From: an uncultured Roseovarius sp.
GTDB taxonomy: Bacteria > Pseudomonadota > Alphaproteobacteria > Rhodobacterales > Rhodobacteraceae
DNA length: 64,000 nucleotides
Direction: 5' to 3'
NCBI RefSeq assembly: GCF_947489715.1
Contig: NZ_CANLER010000001.1
Coordinates: forward strand, 248,001-312,000
The notes beneath the pieces were generated by a model. That model was given only the letters and a program-made list of their open reading frames with translations. It searched no databases and was not told where the DNA came from. Made by a program: the position numbers and the translations under genes. Shown here one piece after another: positions 1-9,732 of this stretch. Positions within the stretch are counted from its first letter, which is position 1; the number at the start of each line of letters is the position of its first letter.

Positions 1-2450
1 TCCATGAATGGGCGGAAGGTCTGGATCTGATTGTTATCGTAGAGGAAAAACGAAAACTGATCGAAGTTCAGGTCAAGGAAGCCATTTTCGATGACCGGCA
101 GGGGCGTCGTGTCTACGGTTGGTACAAGGGTGGCGCTGGTGGCATGCACCGCGAAGAGCTGTTTCCGACCCGTGGTGCTCTTGATCCGATCATGATCGCC
201 GAAAAGCTGGGTGAAATCCTTATAGAAGAAGGCCGCGGAACGGAACGCGTCAAGGCGGGGCTGGAATTGCTGGCCGATGCAAGACGGAATGACAATGCCG
301 ATGAAATTGCCTCGCGCCTGCCTTACTTCTGCTCGGGCTGCCCGCATAATTCTTCGACCAAGCTGCCAGATGGTGCCCGTGCCTATGCCGGGATCGGCTG
401 TCATTACATGGTGCAATGGATGGACCGCGAAACCACCGGGTTTACGCATATGGGCGGGGAAGGTGCGAACTGGATCGGTGAAGCACCATTTTCGACCCGC
501 AATCACGTTTTCCAGAATCTGGGTGACGGCACGTATAATCACTCTGGCGTACAGGCCATTCGCGCGGCTTTGGCCGCTGGGACAAATATCACCTACAAGA
601 TTCTGTACAACGACGCGGTCGCGATGACAGGAGGTCAGCCGAATGAGGGCGGCTTGGACGCCCCGCGTATTGTCGCTGAGTTGAAGGCGATGGGGGTTTC
701 GAACCTGGCTGTTGTCTATGATGAAAAAGAAGAAATTGACTTTAAATCCTTCCCGCATGGCATTGAAATAAAAGAGCGTTCCGAATTGATGAACGTCCAG
801 AACAGCATGTCCGAGAAAGAAGGGGTCTCGGCCATCGTTTATATCCAGACCTGCGCGGCGGAGAAGCGACGCCGCCGCAAGCGCGGTCTGTTCCCGGATC
901 CGGATAAACGCGTATTCATCAATACGGATATCTGTGAGGGGTGCGGAGATTGCGGTGCCCAATCGAACTGTGTGTCGATTGTGCCGGTTGAGACTGAACT
1001 GGGGCGCAAGCGGGCGATCGACCAGTCAAGCTGCAACAAGGATTTTAGCTGCCTCAAAGGATTTTGCCCCTCGTTCGTTACTCTCGAAGGTGCGAAAATT
1101 CGAAAAGAGCAAACGGCCGAGATCGAAATACCCGATCTGCCGCAGCCAAAATTACCCGAGATTGATGGTACCCATAACGTCGTCATCACTGGCGTCGGTG
1201 GGACGGGTGTGGTGACAATCGGTGCTGTTCTGGCGCAGGCGGCTCAACTTGATGGCAAAGGTGCAGGCATGATGGAAATGGCCGGACTTGCCCAGAAGGG
1301 CGGCGCCGTTCATATCCACTGTCGCCTCGCTAACAGCCCCGAAGATATCAATGCGATCCGTGTGGCGACCGGTGAATGCGACGCGCTGATTGGCGGTGAT
1401 CTGGTGGTCAGCGCCGGTGCAAAAACCCTCGGATTGACAAATCTTGGCCGAACAGGGGCTGTCGTCAACAGCCACGAGATCATCACCGGAGACTTTACCC
1501 GCGATACTGAATTCAAATTGCCAATTGACCGTCTTGAACTGGCGCTGCAAGCCCGTCTGAAAGATCGGGTCCAACTGTTCGACGCGACCGAGTTGGCACG
1601 GGCATCAATGGGTGATTCCATCTTTTCTAATATGATGATCTTCGGCGCGGCATGGCAGCGCGGACTTATCCCGTTGACCCACAAGGCGATCGCAGCAGCG
1701 ATCGAGTTGAATGGAGCTGCCGTTGCCAAAAACCTGCGCGCGTTCGAAATCGGCCGGTGGGCTGCTGAGCATCCCGAAGACGCTGCGCGTGCGAGCCAAC
1801 CGAAGGTGATTGAATTGCCGAAATCAACGGAAGAAAAGATTGCGTTCCGGGCGGATCATCTGGTGGCCTACCAAGGCAAGGGATTGGCCAAACGCTATCG
1901 CAAACTGGTGGATCAGATTGACAATTCGGGGCTGAAATCGGCTGTTGCGCAAGGTTATCACAAGTTGCTGTCCTACAAGGATGAATACGAGGTGGCGCGC
2001 CTATTGTTATCCAGTCAGGAAAAAGCGGCTGCTGAGTTTGAGGGTGATTTTAAAATGAGCTTTCACCTAGCGCCGCCGATGCTGTCGCGGAAGGGACCTG
2101 ATGGCCGACCCGCAAAGCGAACATTCGGCCCTTGGGTGGCAAAGCCGTTGAAATTTTTGGCAAAACTCAAACGTTTGCGCGGCACACCACTTGATATCTT
2201 TGGGTATTCGGCTGAGCGCAGGATGGAACGTGCCCTGATCAAACAGTATGAACGCGATATGAAAGAGGTCTTGCCGATGCTCACGGTGCAGACGCGCGAT
2301 GCTTTGCTTGCGTTGGCATTGCTGCCGCTTCAGATTCGTGGCTTTGGCCCGGTTAAACAGGCAAATGAGGCAAAAGCGGCGAAGCGGCGCGAAGAATTAC
2401 TGGCGGTTATCCGAGCCGGAGGTGAGGCAGTTTCCAAAGCCGCTGAATAA
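1..2450 (+). CDS. Indolepyruvate ferredoxin oxidoreductase, fused subunits (5'-truncated)
   Basis: The reading frame is open from the first bases of the window, so the gene begins upstream; about 815 C-terminal residues are present. The fused IorA/IorB-type enzyme oxidatively decarboxylates aryl pyruvates (indolepyruvate, phenylpyruvate) to acyl-CoA, reducing ferredoxin, in aromatic amino-acid catabolism. Visible parts are the TPP-binding region (CSGCPHNSSTK, then GEGANWIGEAPF), a ferredoxin-like cluster site (CEGCGDCGAQSNC) and the gamma-type domain starting VVITGVGGTGVVTIG. The closest subfamily is the long single-chain alphaproteobacterial enzyme. No gene in the window obviously shares its pathway. 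Confidence 0.9.
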   Translation, partial: HEWAEGLDLIVIVEEKRKLIEVQVKEAIFDDRQGRRVYGWYKGGAGGMHREELFPTRGALDPIMIAEKLGEILIEEGRGTERVKAGLELLADARRNDNADEIASRLPYFCSGCPHNSSTKLPDGARAYAGIGCHYMVQWMDRETTGFTHMGGEGANWIGEAPFSTRNHVFQNLGDGTYNHSGVQAIRAALAAGTNITYKILYNDAVAMTGGQPNEGGLDAPRIVAELKAMGVSNLAVVYDEKEEIDFKSFPHGIEIKERSELMNVQNSMSEKEGVSAIVYIQTCAAEKRRRRKRGLFPDPDKRVFINTDICEGCGDCGAQSNCVSIVPVETELGRKRAIDQSSCNKDFSCLKGFCPSFVTLEGAKIRKEQTAEIEIPDLPQPKLPEIDGTHNVVITGVGGTGVVTIGAVLAQAAQLDGKGAGMMEMAGLAQKGGAVHIHCRLANSPEDINAIRVATGECDALIGGDLVVSAGAKTLGLTNLGRTGAVVNSHEIITGDFTRDTEFKLPIDRLELALQARLKDRVQLFDATELARASMGDSIFSNMMIFGAAWQRGLIPLTHKAIAAAIELNGAAVAKNLRAFEIGRWAAEHPEDAARASQPKVIELPKSTEEKIAFRADHLVAYQGKGLAKRYRKLVDQIDNSGLKSAVAQGYHKLLSYKDEYEVARLLLSSQEKAAAEFEGDFKMSFHLAPPMLSRKGPDGRPAKRTFGPWVAKPLKFLAKLKRLRGTPLDIFGYSAERRMERALIKQYERDMKEVLPMLTVQTRDALLALALLPLQIRGFGPVKQANEAKAAKRREELLAVIRAGGEAVSKAAE

Positions 2451-2527
2451 AATCAAAACCTGTGTCAATCTGTGCGCGCCTACAACCGACGTAAATGGTG
2501 TCATCAGTCCGGTTTGAGGACAAGTTG

Positions 2528-2754
2528 ATGCGGCGGATCAGCCATGTCTTGCGCGATATCAGCTATTCTATCCCGGCCTCCGCGCAAAGCGGTCGGGTGG
2601 TGATCCGGGCGACTGAAAAGCTGGCTGGTCGCGTCGAATTGATCAAACGCGTCTATGGGACATGAAATCATGGATGGAATTTCTACGCTACAAGACGTAT
2701 GAGCTATCCGCGGGGACAATTGACCCCAACCTTGTCGGATTCGATTTTGAATAA
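2528..2754 (+). pseudogene. Remnant of lysophospholipid acyltransferase, middle deleted
   Basis: Two short frames look like the two ends of one protein. The first (ATG 2528, stop 2665) reads MRRISHVLRDISYSIPASAQ and ends RVELIKRVYGT, resembling the N-terminus of hemolysin-like lysophospholipid acyltransferases of roseobacters. The second (ATG 2662, stop 2754, another frame) contains WMEFLRYKTYELS and ends GFDFE, resembling their C-terminus. The roughly 200 residues between, with the HX4D acyltransferase core, are missing. I infer an internal deletion with a frame change. The match is from memory of the family; the alternative is two unrelated spurious ORFs. Confidence 0.6.
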
Positions 2755-2769
2755 CGGGCGGTTTGACGG

Positions 2770-3582
2770 ATGGCAGTAGGGGTTTTTGACAGCGGCCTTG
2801 GCGGGTTGACCGTGCTGGATGCGGTCTCAAAGCGCTTGCCGAACGTACCCTTTGTCTATTTCGGGGATAACGCTCATGCGCCCTATGGCGTGCGGGATGC
2901 GGAAAACGTTTATGATTTGACAAAATCAGCGGTGACGCGGCTTTGGGACAGTGGCTGTGATCTTGTGATCCTGGCATGCAACACCGCGTCTGCGGCTGCC
3001 CTACGGCGGATGCAAGAGGCCGGTGTGCCTCAAGGGAAGCGTGTGTTGGGTGTTTTTGTGCCTTTGATTGAGGCGCTGACCGAAAGGCAATGGGGTGACA
3101 ATTCCCCACCGCGCGAAGTTGCCGTCAAGCATGTGGCGCTATTTGCGACGCCTGCCACGGTGTCGAGCCGCGCTTTTCAACGGGAATTGGCGTTTCGGGC
3201 TATCGGTGTGGACATCGAGGCACAGGCCTGTGGGGGTGTCGTTGATGCCATCGAAGAAGGCGATCTGATCCTGGCCGAGGCATTGGTGCGCAGCCATGTC
3301 GATGCGCTGAAACGCAAAATGCCCGATCCGCAGGCGGCAGTGTTAGGGTGTACTCATTATCCCTTGATGGAAAGTGCCTTTCAGGCGGCGCTTGGCCCGG
3401 ATGTAAAAGTGTTCTCGCAGGCCGATCTGGTCGCGGACAGCCTCGCCGACTATTTGGAACGGCATCCCGGGATGCAGGGAAAGGGTGACGAATCGCTTTT
3501 TCTGACCACCGGAGATGCCAAGCGCGTCTCTGATCGTGCCACTCAGTTTTTGCGACGAAAAATCGAGTTTCAGGCGGCATAG
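2770..3582 (+). CDS. murI: Glutamate racemase
   Basis: Interconverts L- and D-glutamate in the cytoplasm, supplying D-Glu for the peptidoglycan stem peptide. The 270-residue length is normal. The N-terminal [10 protein letters not shown] motif supplies Asp7 and Ser8, and the two catalytic cysteines are Cys70 (ACNTASA) and Cys194 (GCTHYPL). The ATG at 2770 directly precedes the conserved start and lies 15 bp after the acyltransferase remnant. argC follows after 60 bp in the same direction. Confidence 0.97.
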   Translation: MAVGVFDSGLGGLTVLDAVSKRLPNVPFVYFGDNAHAPYGVRDAENVYDLTKSAVTRLWDSGCDLVILACNTASAAALRRMQEAGVPQGKRVLGVFVPLIEALTERQWGDNSPPREVAVKHVALFATPATVSSRAFQRELAFRAIGVDIEAQACGGVVDAIEEGDLILAEALVRSHVDALKRKMPDPQAAVLGCTHYPLMESAFQAALGPDVKVFSQADLVADSLADYLERHPGMQGKGDESLFLTTGDAKRVSDRATQFLRRKIEFQAA

Positions 3583-3642
3583 ATTGCCGCCGCGCTGATT
3601 ATTTTCTAAACGCTACCAAGATATGTAAGAAAGAGGTCTGAC

Positions 3643-4671
3643 ATGACCCATAAAATCGCCATTCTGGGCGCCTCGGGCTATACCGGCGCAGAACTTGTAC
3701 GGTTGATCGCAACCCATCCGACGATGGAAATTACGGCACTAGCTGCTAATTCCAAAGCGGGTCAGTCGATGGCTGATGTTTTCCCACATCTTCGTCATCT
3801 TGACCTGCCGGATCTGGTGACGATCGACCAGATTGACTTTGCCGGAATCGACTTGTGCTTTTGTGCCTTGCCGCATGCAACTTCGCAGGCGGTGATCAAG
3901 GCATTGCCGAAATCCCTGAAGATCGTTGACCTCAGCGCCGATTTCAGGCTGCGCGATCCCGAGGTCTATGCGCAATGGTATGGCGGGCAACATGATGCAT
4001 TGGAATGCCAGGCCGAGGCAGTATATGGATTGACCGAATTTTATCGGGATGACATTCGCGCGGCTCGGTTGGTAGCAGGCACCGGGTGCAACGCTGCCAC
4101 CGGCCAATACGCCCTGCGGCCATTGATCGCGGATGGTGTGATTGATCTGGATGAAATCATCATCGACCTCAAGACCGGCGTCAGCGGGGCTGGGCGGTCG
4201 CTTAAGGAAAACCTGCTTCATGCGGAGTTATCCGAAGGCGCACATGCCTATGCTGTGGGCGGTACACATCGGCATTTGGCAGAGTTTGATCAGGAATTCA
4301 GGGCTATCGCTGGTCGCCCGGTGAAAGTGCAGTTCACACCACATTTATTGCCTGCAAACAGAGGTATAGTCGCCACTATTTATGTTAAGGGGTCACCTGA
4401 AGAAGTGTATCAATCGCTGAGCCATGCCTATTCGGATGAATCATTTATTCAGGTGCTTCCCTTTGGACAACATCCGAGTACCCGGCATGTCCGTGGCAGC
4501 AATTTTTGCCATATCGGTGTGTCAGGTGACCGGATCGAAGGTCGTGCGATCGTGATTGCCGCACTTGACAACCTGACCAAAGGATCAAGCGGTCAGGCCT
4601 TGCAGAATGCTAATCTGATGTTAGGTGAAAAAGAGGAAACGGGCCTGATGCTGGCTCCGGTTTTTCCGTAG
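3643..4671 (+). CDS. argC: N-acetyl-gamma-glutamyl-phosphate reductase
   Basis: Third step of arginine biosynthesis: NADPH-dependent reduction of N-acetylglutamyl phosphate to the semialdehyde. The 342-residue protein is a type-1 ArgC with the nucleotide-binding [10 protein letters not shown] near residue 9 and catalytic Cys149 in [16 protein letters not shown] lies just upstream of the ATG. ccmE starts 12 bp after the stop, suggesting co-transcription although the functions are unrelated. Confidence 0.97.
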   Translation: MTHKIAILGASGYTGAELVRLIATHPTMEITALAANSKAGQSMADVFPHLRHLDLPDLVTIDQIDFAGIDLCFCALPHATSQAVIKALPKSLKIVDLSADFRLRDPEVYAQWYGGQHDALECQAEAVYGLTEFYRDDIRAARLVAGTGCNAATGQYALRPLIADGVIDLDEIIIDLKTGVSGAGRSLKENLLHAELSEGAHAYAVGGTHRHLAEFDQEFRAIAGRPVKVQFTPHLLPANRGIVATIYVKGSPEEVYQSLSHAYSDESFIQVLPFGQHPSTRHVRGSNFCHIGVSGDRIEGRAIVIAALDNLTKGSSGQALQNANLMLGEKEETGLMLAPVFP

Positions 4672-4683
4672 GGATTGGCAGCG

Positions 4684-5130
4684 ATGAAGTCGCTTAAGAA
4701 AAAACGTCGGATTCAGATCATTGCCATTGCGGCCGTCGCATTGGTCGTCTCGACCGCGCTGATCGGTTATGCGATGCGCGATGGCATTAACTTTTTCCGA
4801 TCCCCCAGCCAAATTGCAGCTGAACCGCCCACCTCCTCCGAAGTTTTCCGTATCGGCGGGCTGGTGGAAGAGGGCAGTCTTGTACGAGGCGAGGGGAAGA
4901 CCGTTCGGTTTAATGTGACCGACGGTGGCGCAGTTGTGCCCGTGACCTATACCGGCATTCTGCCTGATCTTTTTGAGGAAAATCAGGGAATGGTCGGCAC
5001 GGGTACGCTGGAAGACGGCGTTTTCAAAGCTACGGAAATTCTGGCCAAGCACGACGAAGATTACATGCCTAAAGAAGTGATCGACGCTCTGAAGGAACAG
5101 GGCACCTACCAGCCGCCGGACGGTAGTTAA
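4684..5130 (+). CDS. ccmE: Cytochrome c maturation protein CcmE (haem chaperone)
   Basis: Periplasmic, membrane-anchored haem chaperone of System I cytochrome c maturation. The 148-residue protein starts MKSLKKKRR, has one N-terminal membrane anchor (about residues 10-31) and an OB-fold domain with the haem-binding HxxxY motif, His123 and Tyr127 in AKHDEDYMP. The ATG at 4684 is preferred over the in-frame TTG at 4675, because the family begins MKSLKKK. Its partners ccmF and ccmH lie downstream, separated by an inserted endolysin/holin pair. Confidence 0.95.
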   Translation: MKSLKKKRRIQIIAIAAVALVVSTALIGYAMRDGINFFRSPSQIAAEPPTSSEVFRIGGLVEEGSLVRGEGKTVRFNVTDGGAVVPVTYTGILPDLFEENQGMVGTGTLEDGVFKATEILAKHDEDYMPKEVIDALKEQGTYQPPDGS

Positions 5131-5196
5131 GCGCCGCATTAACCCCACTTGATCAGTCTCTGCGTCAATTTCCTCAAGGAAAAAGGCGCAACAGGC

Positions 5197-5808
5197 ATGC
5201 AGAGTGTTTCAGATATAGCAAAATCAATCGTCGCTCGGGAGGGCGGTTTCGTGAATGATCCCGACGATCCCGGAGGGGCAACCAAATACGGCGTTACGAT
5301 TCATACGATGCGCCGCCTTGGTCTGGACCTGAACGGTGATGGTACGGTGGGTGTGGCGGATGTGAAGCGCCTGAGCCGAGCGCAGGCCGAAGAGATATTT
5401 ATCGACCATTATTTTAATCGCCCGGGCATTGCGCGTCTACCAAAGCCGTTGCAGGCAAGCGTTTTCGACATGTATGTCAATGCTGGCACAAACGCTGTGA
5501 AAATACTCCAACGCTTGCTGCGCCAGATGGGACAGCAATTGGACGTTGATGGCGCCATCGGTCCGCACACGGTCGCCGCAACCAAGGCGGCTTTCAACGC
5601 AGCGCCGGATCATCTGGTCGACGCCTACGGGATCGCCCGCCGCAATTACTATTTCCGTCTTGCGGACAGACGTGCTGCATCGCGTAAATACGCTCGCACA
5701 AGGGTTGGTGGCAAAGGTGGTTGGATCCGGCGCGCCGAGGAGTTCATCTCGCCCCGCTATCATCTGTCACAGACGCAGTTTCAGAAAAGGACAGCATCAT
5801 GGGGTTGA
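5197..5808 (+). CDS. GH108-type peptidoglycan hydrolase, GTA-like endolysin
   Basis: A 203-residue N-acetylmuramidase of the GH108 / secretion-activator family. The catalytic Glu is expected at residue 15 in AREGGFVNDPDDPGG, followed by ATKYGVT; the C-terminal half is the peptidoglycan-binding-3 type region (DVDGAIGPHT). Start: ATG 5197 has AAGGAAAAAGG upstream, while the longer frame lacks a good site. It overlaps the holin start by 10 bp. The pair matches the unlinked endolysin-holin locus that releases gene transfer agent in Rhodobacter; that role here is inferred from family and arrangement. Confidence 0.85.
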   Translation: MQSVSDIAKSIVAREGGFVNDPDDPGGATKYGVTIHTMRRLGLDLNGDGTVGVADVKRLSRAQAEEIFIDHYFNRPGIARLPKPLQASVFDMYVNAGTNAVKILQRLLRQMGQQLDVDGAIGPHTVAATKAAFNAAPDHLVDAYGIARRNYYFRLADRRAASRKYARTRVGGKGGWIRRAEEFISPRYHLSQTQFQKRTASWG

Positions 5809-6374
5809 TTGGTCAATTGCTGAATATGGTTTTTGGCGGCGGTCGAAATGTTGTGGCTGAGACTGCCGAAGTTTTCCGAGAAAATGCCGAGGCCGGCGCA
5901 GTGCGAGAAGCAGATTTGCGTTCACAGACTATGGTGCAGTTTGCCGGCGAATTTGCGCCACGCCAGCGTGGTTGGTTCGACCGGTTGATGGATGGTGTAA
6001 ATCGCTTGCCACGTCCCGCAATGGCGTTAGGGACGATGGGAATGTTTGTGTCTGCAATGACCAATCCGATTTGGTTTGCTGAAAGAATGCAAGGTATTGC
6101 GCTTGTGCCCGAACCGCTTTGGTGGTTGTTGGGGGCCATCGTTTCCTTTTATTTCGGGGCGCGCCATCAATTGAAAGGGCAGGAATTTCAGCATTCACTT
6201 GCGGCTACGATGTCCCGCTTGCCAAAGGTTGTAGATAACATCGAAAAACTGCGGAAATTGCGTGCAGATAGCCCCGGTGCGGCTGATACTGGCCCGGATG
6301 CAGCTTTGACGCTGGCAAGCGTAGCGCCGGGAGAAAACGCAGCACTTTTTGATTGGCGGCACGCCCGCGGCTGA
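5799..6374 (+). CDS. Holin family protein (3-TM holin, GTA release type)
   Basis: A 191-residue protein starting MGLIGQLLNMVFGGGRN, with hydrophobic stretches around residues 1-15, 68-90 (PAMALGTMGMFVSAMTNPIW) and 100-120 (LWWLLGAIVSFYFGAR). This is the pattern of the Pfam 'Holin of 3TMs, for gene-transfer release' family. It would make inner-membrane lesions so the overlapping upstream endolysin reaches the wall. Start: ATG 5799 inside the endolysin 3' end; an upstream in-frame extension lies within that gene and is not credible. The C-terminal ~40 residues are Ala/Asp-rich. Confidence 0.85.
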   Translation: MGLIGQLLNMVFGGGRNVVAETAEVFRENAEAGAVREADLRSQTMVQFAGEFAPRQRGWFDRLMDGVNRLPRPAMALGTMGMFVSAMTNPIWFAERMQGIALVPEPLWWLLGAIVSFYFGARHQLKGQEFQHSLAATMSRLPKVVDNIEKLRKLRADSPGAADTGPDAALTLASVAPGENAALFDWRHARG

Positions 6375-6455
6375 CCTCTGGCCCCGCGACAATGTGATCA
6401 CTCGGAATCGGGTTTTCACATTGGCCCCCGGGTCGCGGCGATCTATACTACGGGA

Positions 6456-8423
6456 ATGATCACCGAACTTGGCCACTTTTCCCTCGTCCTGGCATTCTTC
6501 ATCGCCTGCTTTCAGGCGGTTGTACCATTGGTCGGTGCGCACCGGCGATTGCCGGGATGGATGGCCGTGGCCGAGCCCGCAGCGACACTGCAATTCATCC
6601 TGACAGCTACCTCCTTTGCGGCACTAACTTACGCTTTTCTGTATTCGGATTTCTCGCTGCGGCTGGTGACCTTGAACAGCCATACGGCCAAACCGCTTTT
6701 GTATAAAATTACGGGTGTTTGGGGCAATCACGAGGGATCGATGCTTCTCTGGGTGCTGATTGTCACACTTTTCGGGGCGATGGTAGCGTGGTTTGGCGGC
6801 AATTTGCCTCCGGGATTGCGCGCGCGGGTGTTGTCGGTTCAGGCTATGATCGGCGCGGCCTTCTTTGCCTTCATCCTTTTTACCTCAAACCCGTTCCTGC
6901 GCATGCCGGTGCCGCCATTTGACGGGCAGGATTTGAACCCGCTGTTGCAAGATCCGGGATTGGCCTTTCACCCGCCGTTTCTATACCTTGGTTATGTTGG
7001 CTTATCCATGACGTTTTCCTTTGCGGTTGCGGCCCTGATCGAAGGCCGGGTGGATGCAGCTTGGGGTCGTTGGGTGCGGCCATATACGCTGGCGGCATGG
7101 ATTTTCCTGACGATTGGTATCGGGTTGGGCAGTTGGTGGGCCTATTATGAACTGGGTTGGGGTGGCTTCTGGTTTTGGGACCCTGTTGAGAACGCCAGTT
7201 TCATGCCTTGGCTAATTGCTGCCGCCCTTTTGCATTCTTCTGTTGTGGTCGAAAAGCGCGAGTCGCTTAAAAGCTGGACAATTTTGCTGGCCATTATTGC
7301 GTTTGGTTTTTCGATGGTAGGCGCGTTCATCACACGGTCCGGCGTCATAACATCCGTTCATGCCTTCGCCAGCGACCCGGAACGCGGCGTATTCTTGCTT
7401 GGCATTCTTGCCATGTTCATGCTGGGCGGGCTGACGCTATTTGCGGCGCGGTCCGGCGTAATGCAAGCGAAGGGCGTGTTTGGTTTGGTCAGTCGCGAGT
7501 CGTTTCTGGTGATCAATAACATCCTCCTTTGCGTCGCAGCCTTCGTGGTGTTTGTCGGCACAATCTGGCCGCTGGTCGCTGAACTCTTTTTCGACCGCAA
7601 GCTGTCTGTCGGGCCACCGTTCTTTAATCTGGCTTTCACGCCTTTCATGGTGGCGCTCGGGTTGGTCCTGCCTGTTGGGGCAATGCTGCCTTGGAAACGC
7701 GCAAGGCTGGGACGAGTTATAAAGTCACTACGTTGGGCTTTCATTCTGGCCGTCGCGATCGGTTGTTTGGCATGGGCGATGCAAAGCGGACGCTCTGCAC
7801 TTGGACCTGTTGGATTGTTCCTTGCGGCCTGGTTGGTCGCAGGGTCGGCAGTCGATCTGTGGGGGCGGACAGGGCGTGGAAATGACAGGTTTGCACGGTT
7901 GACACGCCTGCCGCGCGCTGATTGGGGCAAGGCCGTAGCCCATGGCGGTTTTGGAATAACGATCGCTGGTGTTGCGGCGATGATGGCCTGGGAGGCCGAG
8001 GATATCCGCGTTCTGCAGCTCGGTGAGAGCGCCGAGTTGGCTGGTTACACAATTACGCTGGATGGTGTTCGCGACGTCCAGGGCCCCAATTTTCTGTCCA
8101 CAACCGGAGATGTGACTTTGTCGCGCGCGGGCGAGTTCATAAGCACAATGCACCCTGAAAAGCGGATTTATCCGGTGGCAGGTATGCCTACGACCGAGGC
8201 CGCGCTGGACAACGGCATTTTGCGGGACGTCTATGTTGCTATTGGTGACCCACAGGATGGCGGAGGCTGGGCCGTACGCAGTTACTACAAACCCCTTGCG
8301 AATTGGATTTGGGGTGGGGCGATCCTGATGGCCCTTGGTGGCGCATTGTCGTTGACTGACCGTCGTTACCGGGTAGCGGCAGGTGCCCGCAAAGCTCCGG
8401 CAACCGGAGTGCCTGCGGAATGA
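6456..8423 (+). CDS. ccmF: Cytochrome c haem lyase subunit CcmF
   Basis: Multi-spanning inner-membrane protein (655 residues) of the System I haem lyase complex; it takes haem from CcmE and attaches it to apocytochromes. The tryptophan-rich WWD signature GWGGFWFWDPVENAS lies near residue 235, with many flanking transmembrane helices and a periplasmic loop near the C-terminus. The stop overlaps the ccmH start (ATGA at 8420-8423), indicating translational coupling. Confidence 0.96.
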   Translation: MITELGHFSLVLAFFIACFQAVVPLVGAHRRLPGWMAVAEPAATLQFILTATSFAALTYAFLYSDFSLRLVTLNSHTAKPLLYKITGVWGNHEGSMLLWVLIVTLFGAMVAWFGGNLPPGLRARVLSVQAMIGAAFFAFILFTSNPFLRMPVPPFDGQDLNPLLQDPGLAFHPPFLYLGYVGLSMTFSFAVAALIEGRVDAAWGRWVRPYTLAAWIFLTIGIGLGSWWAYYELGWGGFWFWDPVENASFMPWLIAAALLHSSVVVEKRESLKSWTILLAIIAFGFSMVGAFITRSGVITSVHAFASDPERGVFLLGILAMFMLGGLTLFAARSGVMQAKGVFGLVSRESFLVINNILLCVAAFVVFVGTIWPLVAELFFDRKLSVGPPFFNLAFTPFMVALGLVLPVGAMLPWKRARLGRVIKSLRWAFILAVAIGCLAWAMQSGRSALGPVGLFLAAWLVAGSAVDLWGRTGRGNDRFARLTRLPRADWGKAVAHGGFGITIAGVAAMMAWEAEDIRVLQLGESAELAGYTITLDGVRDVQGPNFLSTTGDVTLSRAGEFISTMHPEKRIYPVAGMPTTEAALDNGILRDVYVAIGDPQDGGGWAVRSYYKPLANWIWGGAILMALGGALSLTDRRYRVAAGARKAPATGVPAE

Positions 8424-8872
8424 GATGGCTGATCCTTTGCCTGTGTCTTACTGCAATGCCGGTTCTTGCGGTGGAACCCGATGAGATGCTTGCGGATCCG
8501 CGACTCGAAGCGCGGGCGCAAGTGTTGGATGAAAAAATCCGATGCGTGAAGTGCCGGTCCGAGGTAATAGCTTCATCCAATGCGGACTGGGCGTCGGACG
8601 CACGTGTTATCGTCAGAGAGTTGATCTTGGACGGCGCGTCGGATCAGGAAGTTCTAGATTTCTTTGTCGCCCGCTACGGTGAATATGTCCTCATGACGCC
8701 TCAGGCCACGGGCTCCACCCTTTTTCTGTGGCTGGCAGGACCCATCATGCTGATGCTGGGCGGTGGGCTGGCCGCTGTTTACATCAGGCGCCGCGCAACC
8801 ACCAAACCGGCAACCGAATGGGTGCTGAGTGAGGCCGAAGAGGCGCGGCTGAAGCAAATCATGGACGATTGA
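8420..8872 (+). CDS. ccmH: Cytochrome c maturation protein CcmH
   Basis: Thiol-disulfide subunit that keeps the apocytochrome CxxCH cysteines reduced for haem ligation. The 150-residue protein has a signal peptide (MRWLILCLCLTAMPVLA), the periplasmic redox motif RCVKC (Cys42, Cys45) and one C-terminal membrane helix (LFLWLAGPIMLMLGGGLAAVY). It lacks the TPR (CcmI) extension of longer homologues. It starts inside the ccmF stop. Confidence 0.94.
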   Translation: MRWLILCLCLTAMPVLAVEPDEMLADPRLEARAQVLDEKIRCVKCRSEVIASSNADWASDARVIVRELILDGASDQEVLDFFVARYGEYVLMTPQATGSTLFLWLAGPIMLMLGGGLAAVYIRRRATTKPATEWVLSEAEEARLKQIMDD

Positions 8873-8947
8873 CGCGCCGTTTCCCTTTCGCATCCGCTGC
8901 CAATAGGGTTTGATTATGCGCAGAGACCACAAACAAGGGGTGCGCTC

Positions 8948-9727
8948 GTGAAGGATTATCAAACCATTACGCTTGAAATTGCGGATGACATCGCCGTTTT
9001 ACGTCTCAACCGTATTGATAAGATGAATGCGCTCAACACGCAGATGCGGGCCGAGATTACCGATGCCGTCACCTTCTCGGGACTGAAAGCGCGTGTCGTT
9101 GTGCTGACCGGTAATGGTAAAGCCTTCTGTTCCGGCCAGGATTTGAGCGATAGCGGCAACGCTGCGGCGATTGATCTGGAGCGTGTGTTGCGCGACGAAT
9201 ATGTGCCTATGCTGCGGGCAATTTCGGATTGTCCAATCCCCACGATCAGCGCCGTCAATGGCCCGGCTGCCGGGGCAGGCGCTAATCTTGCCTTGGCCGC
9301 AGACTTGGTCATTGCCACGGAAAGCGCCTATTTTCTTCAGGCATTCACGCGAATTGGGCTTATCCCTGATGCCGGCGGTACATATTGGCTGCCGCGCCAG
9401 ATGGGTGCGGCAAAGGCAATGGGCGCAGCACTTTTTGCCGAACCGATCAGTGCACGTCAGGCGGATGAATGGGGCATGATCTGGGAAGCTGTTGAGGATG
9501 CCAAATTCGATGACCTTTGGCATGCGCGCGCGGCCCATCTTGCCCAAGGGCCAACGCAGGCCTATGGCAACCTCAAACGAGCGATACGCGACAGCTGGGA
9601 AAACGGGTTCGACAGTCAGCTCGATCTGGAAGCAAAACTTCAAGGGGATTGTGGAAAGACCCGTGATTTCAAGGAAGGCGTTGTGGCTTTTCTGGAAAAA
9701 CGCCCTGCGCAATATGAGGGGCGATAG
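8948..9727 (+). CDS. Enoyl-CoA hydratase/isomerase family protein (PaaG-like)
   Basis: A 259-residue crotonase-fold enzyme starting at GTG 8948. Signatures are the CoA-pocket FCSGQDLSD (about residue 60) and the oxyanion-hole region NGPAAGAGANLALAADL (about 103). The sequence GLIPDAGGTYWLPR is typical of the PaaG / 1,2-epoxyphenylacetyl-CoA isomerase subgroup. No other phenylacetate genes are nearby, so the substrate is not settled. It runs five bases before the downstream DUF2161 gene and is probably co-transcribed with it. Confidence 0.88.
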   Translation: MKDYQTITLEIADDIAVLRLNRIDKMNALNTQMRAEITDAVTFSGLKARVVVLTGNGKAFCSGQDLSDSGNAAAIDLERVLRDEYVPMLRAISDCPIPTISAVNGPAAGAGANLALAADLVIATESAYFLQAFTRIGLIPDAGGTYWLPRQMGAAKAMGAALFAEPISARQADEWGMIWEAVEDAKFDDLWHARAAHLAQGPTQAYGNLKRAIRDSWENGFDSQLDLEAKLQGDCGKTRDFKEGVVAFLEKRPAQYEGR

Positions 9728-9732
9728 GGGCG

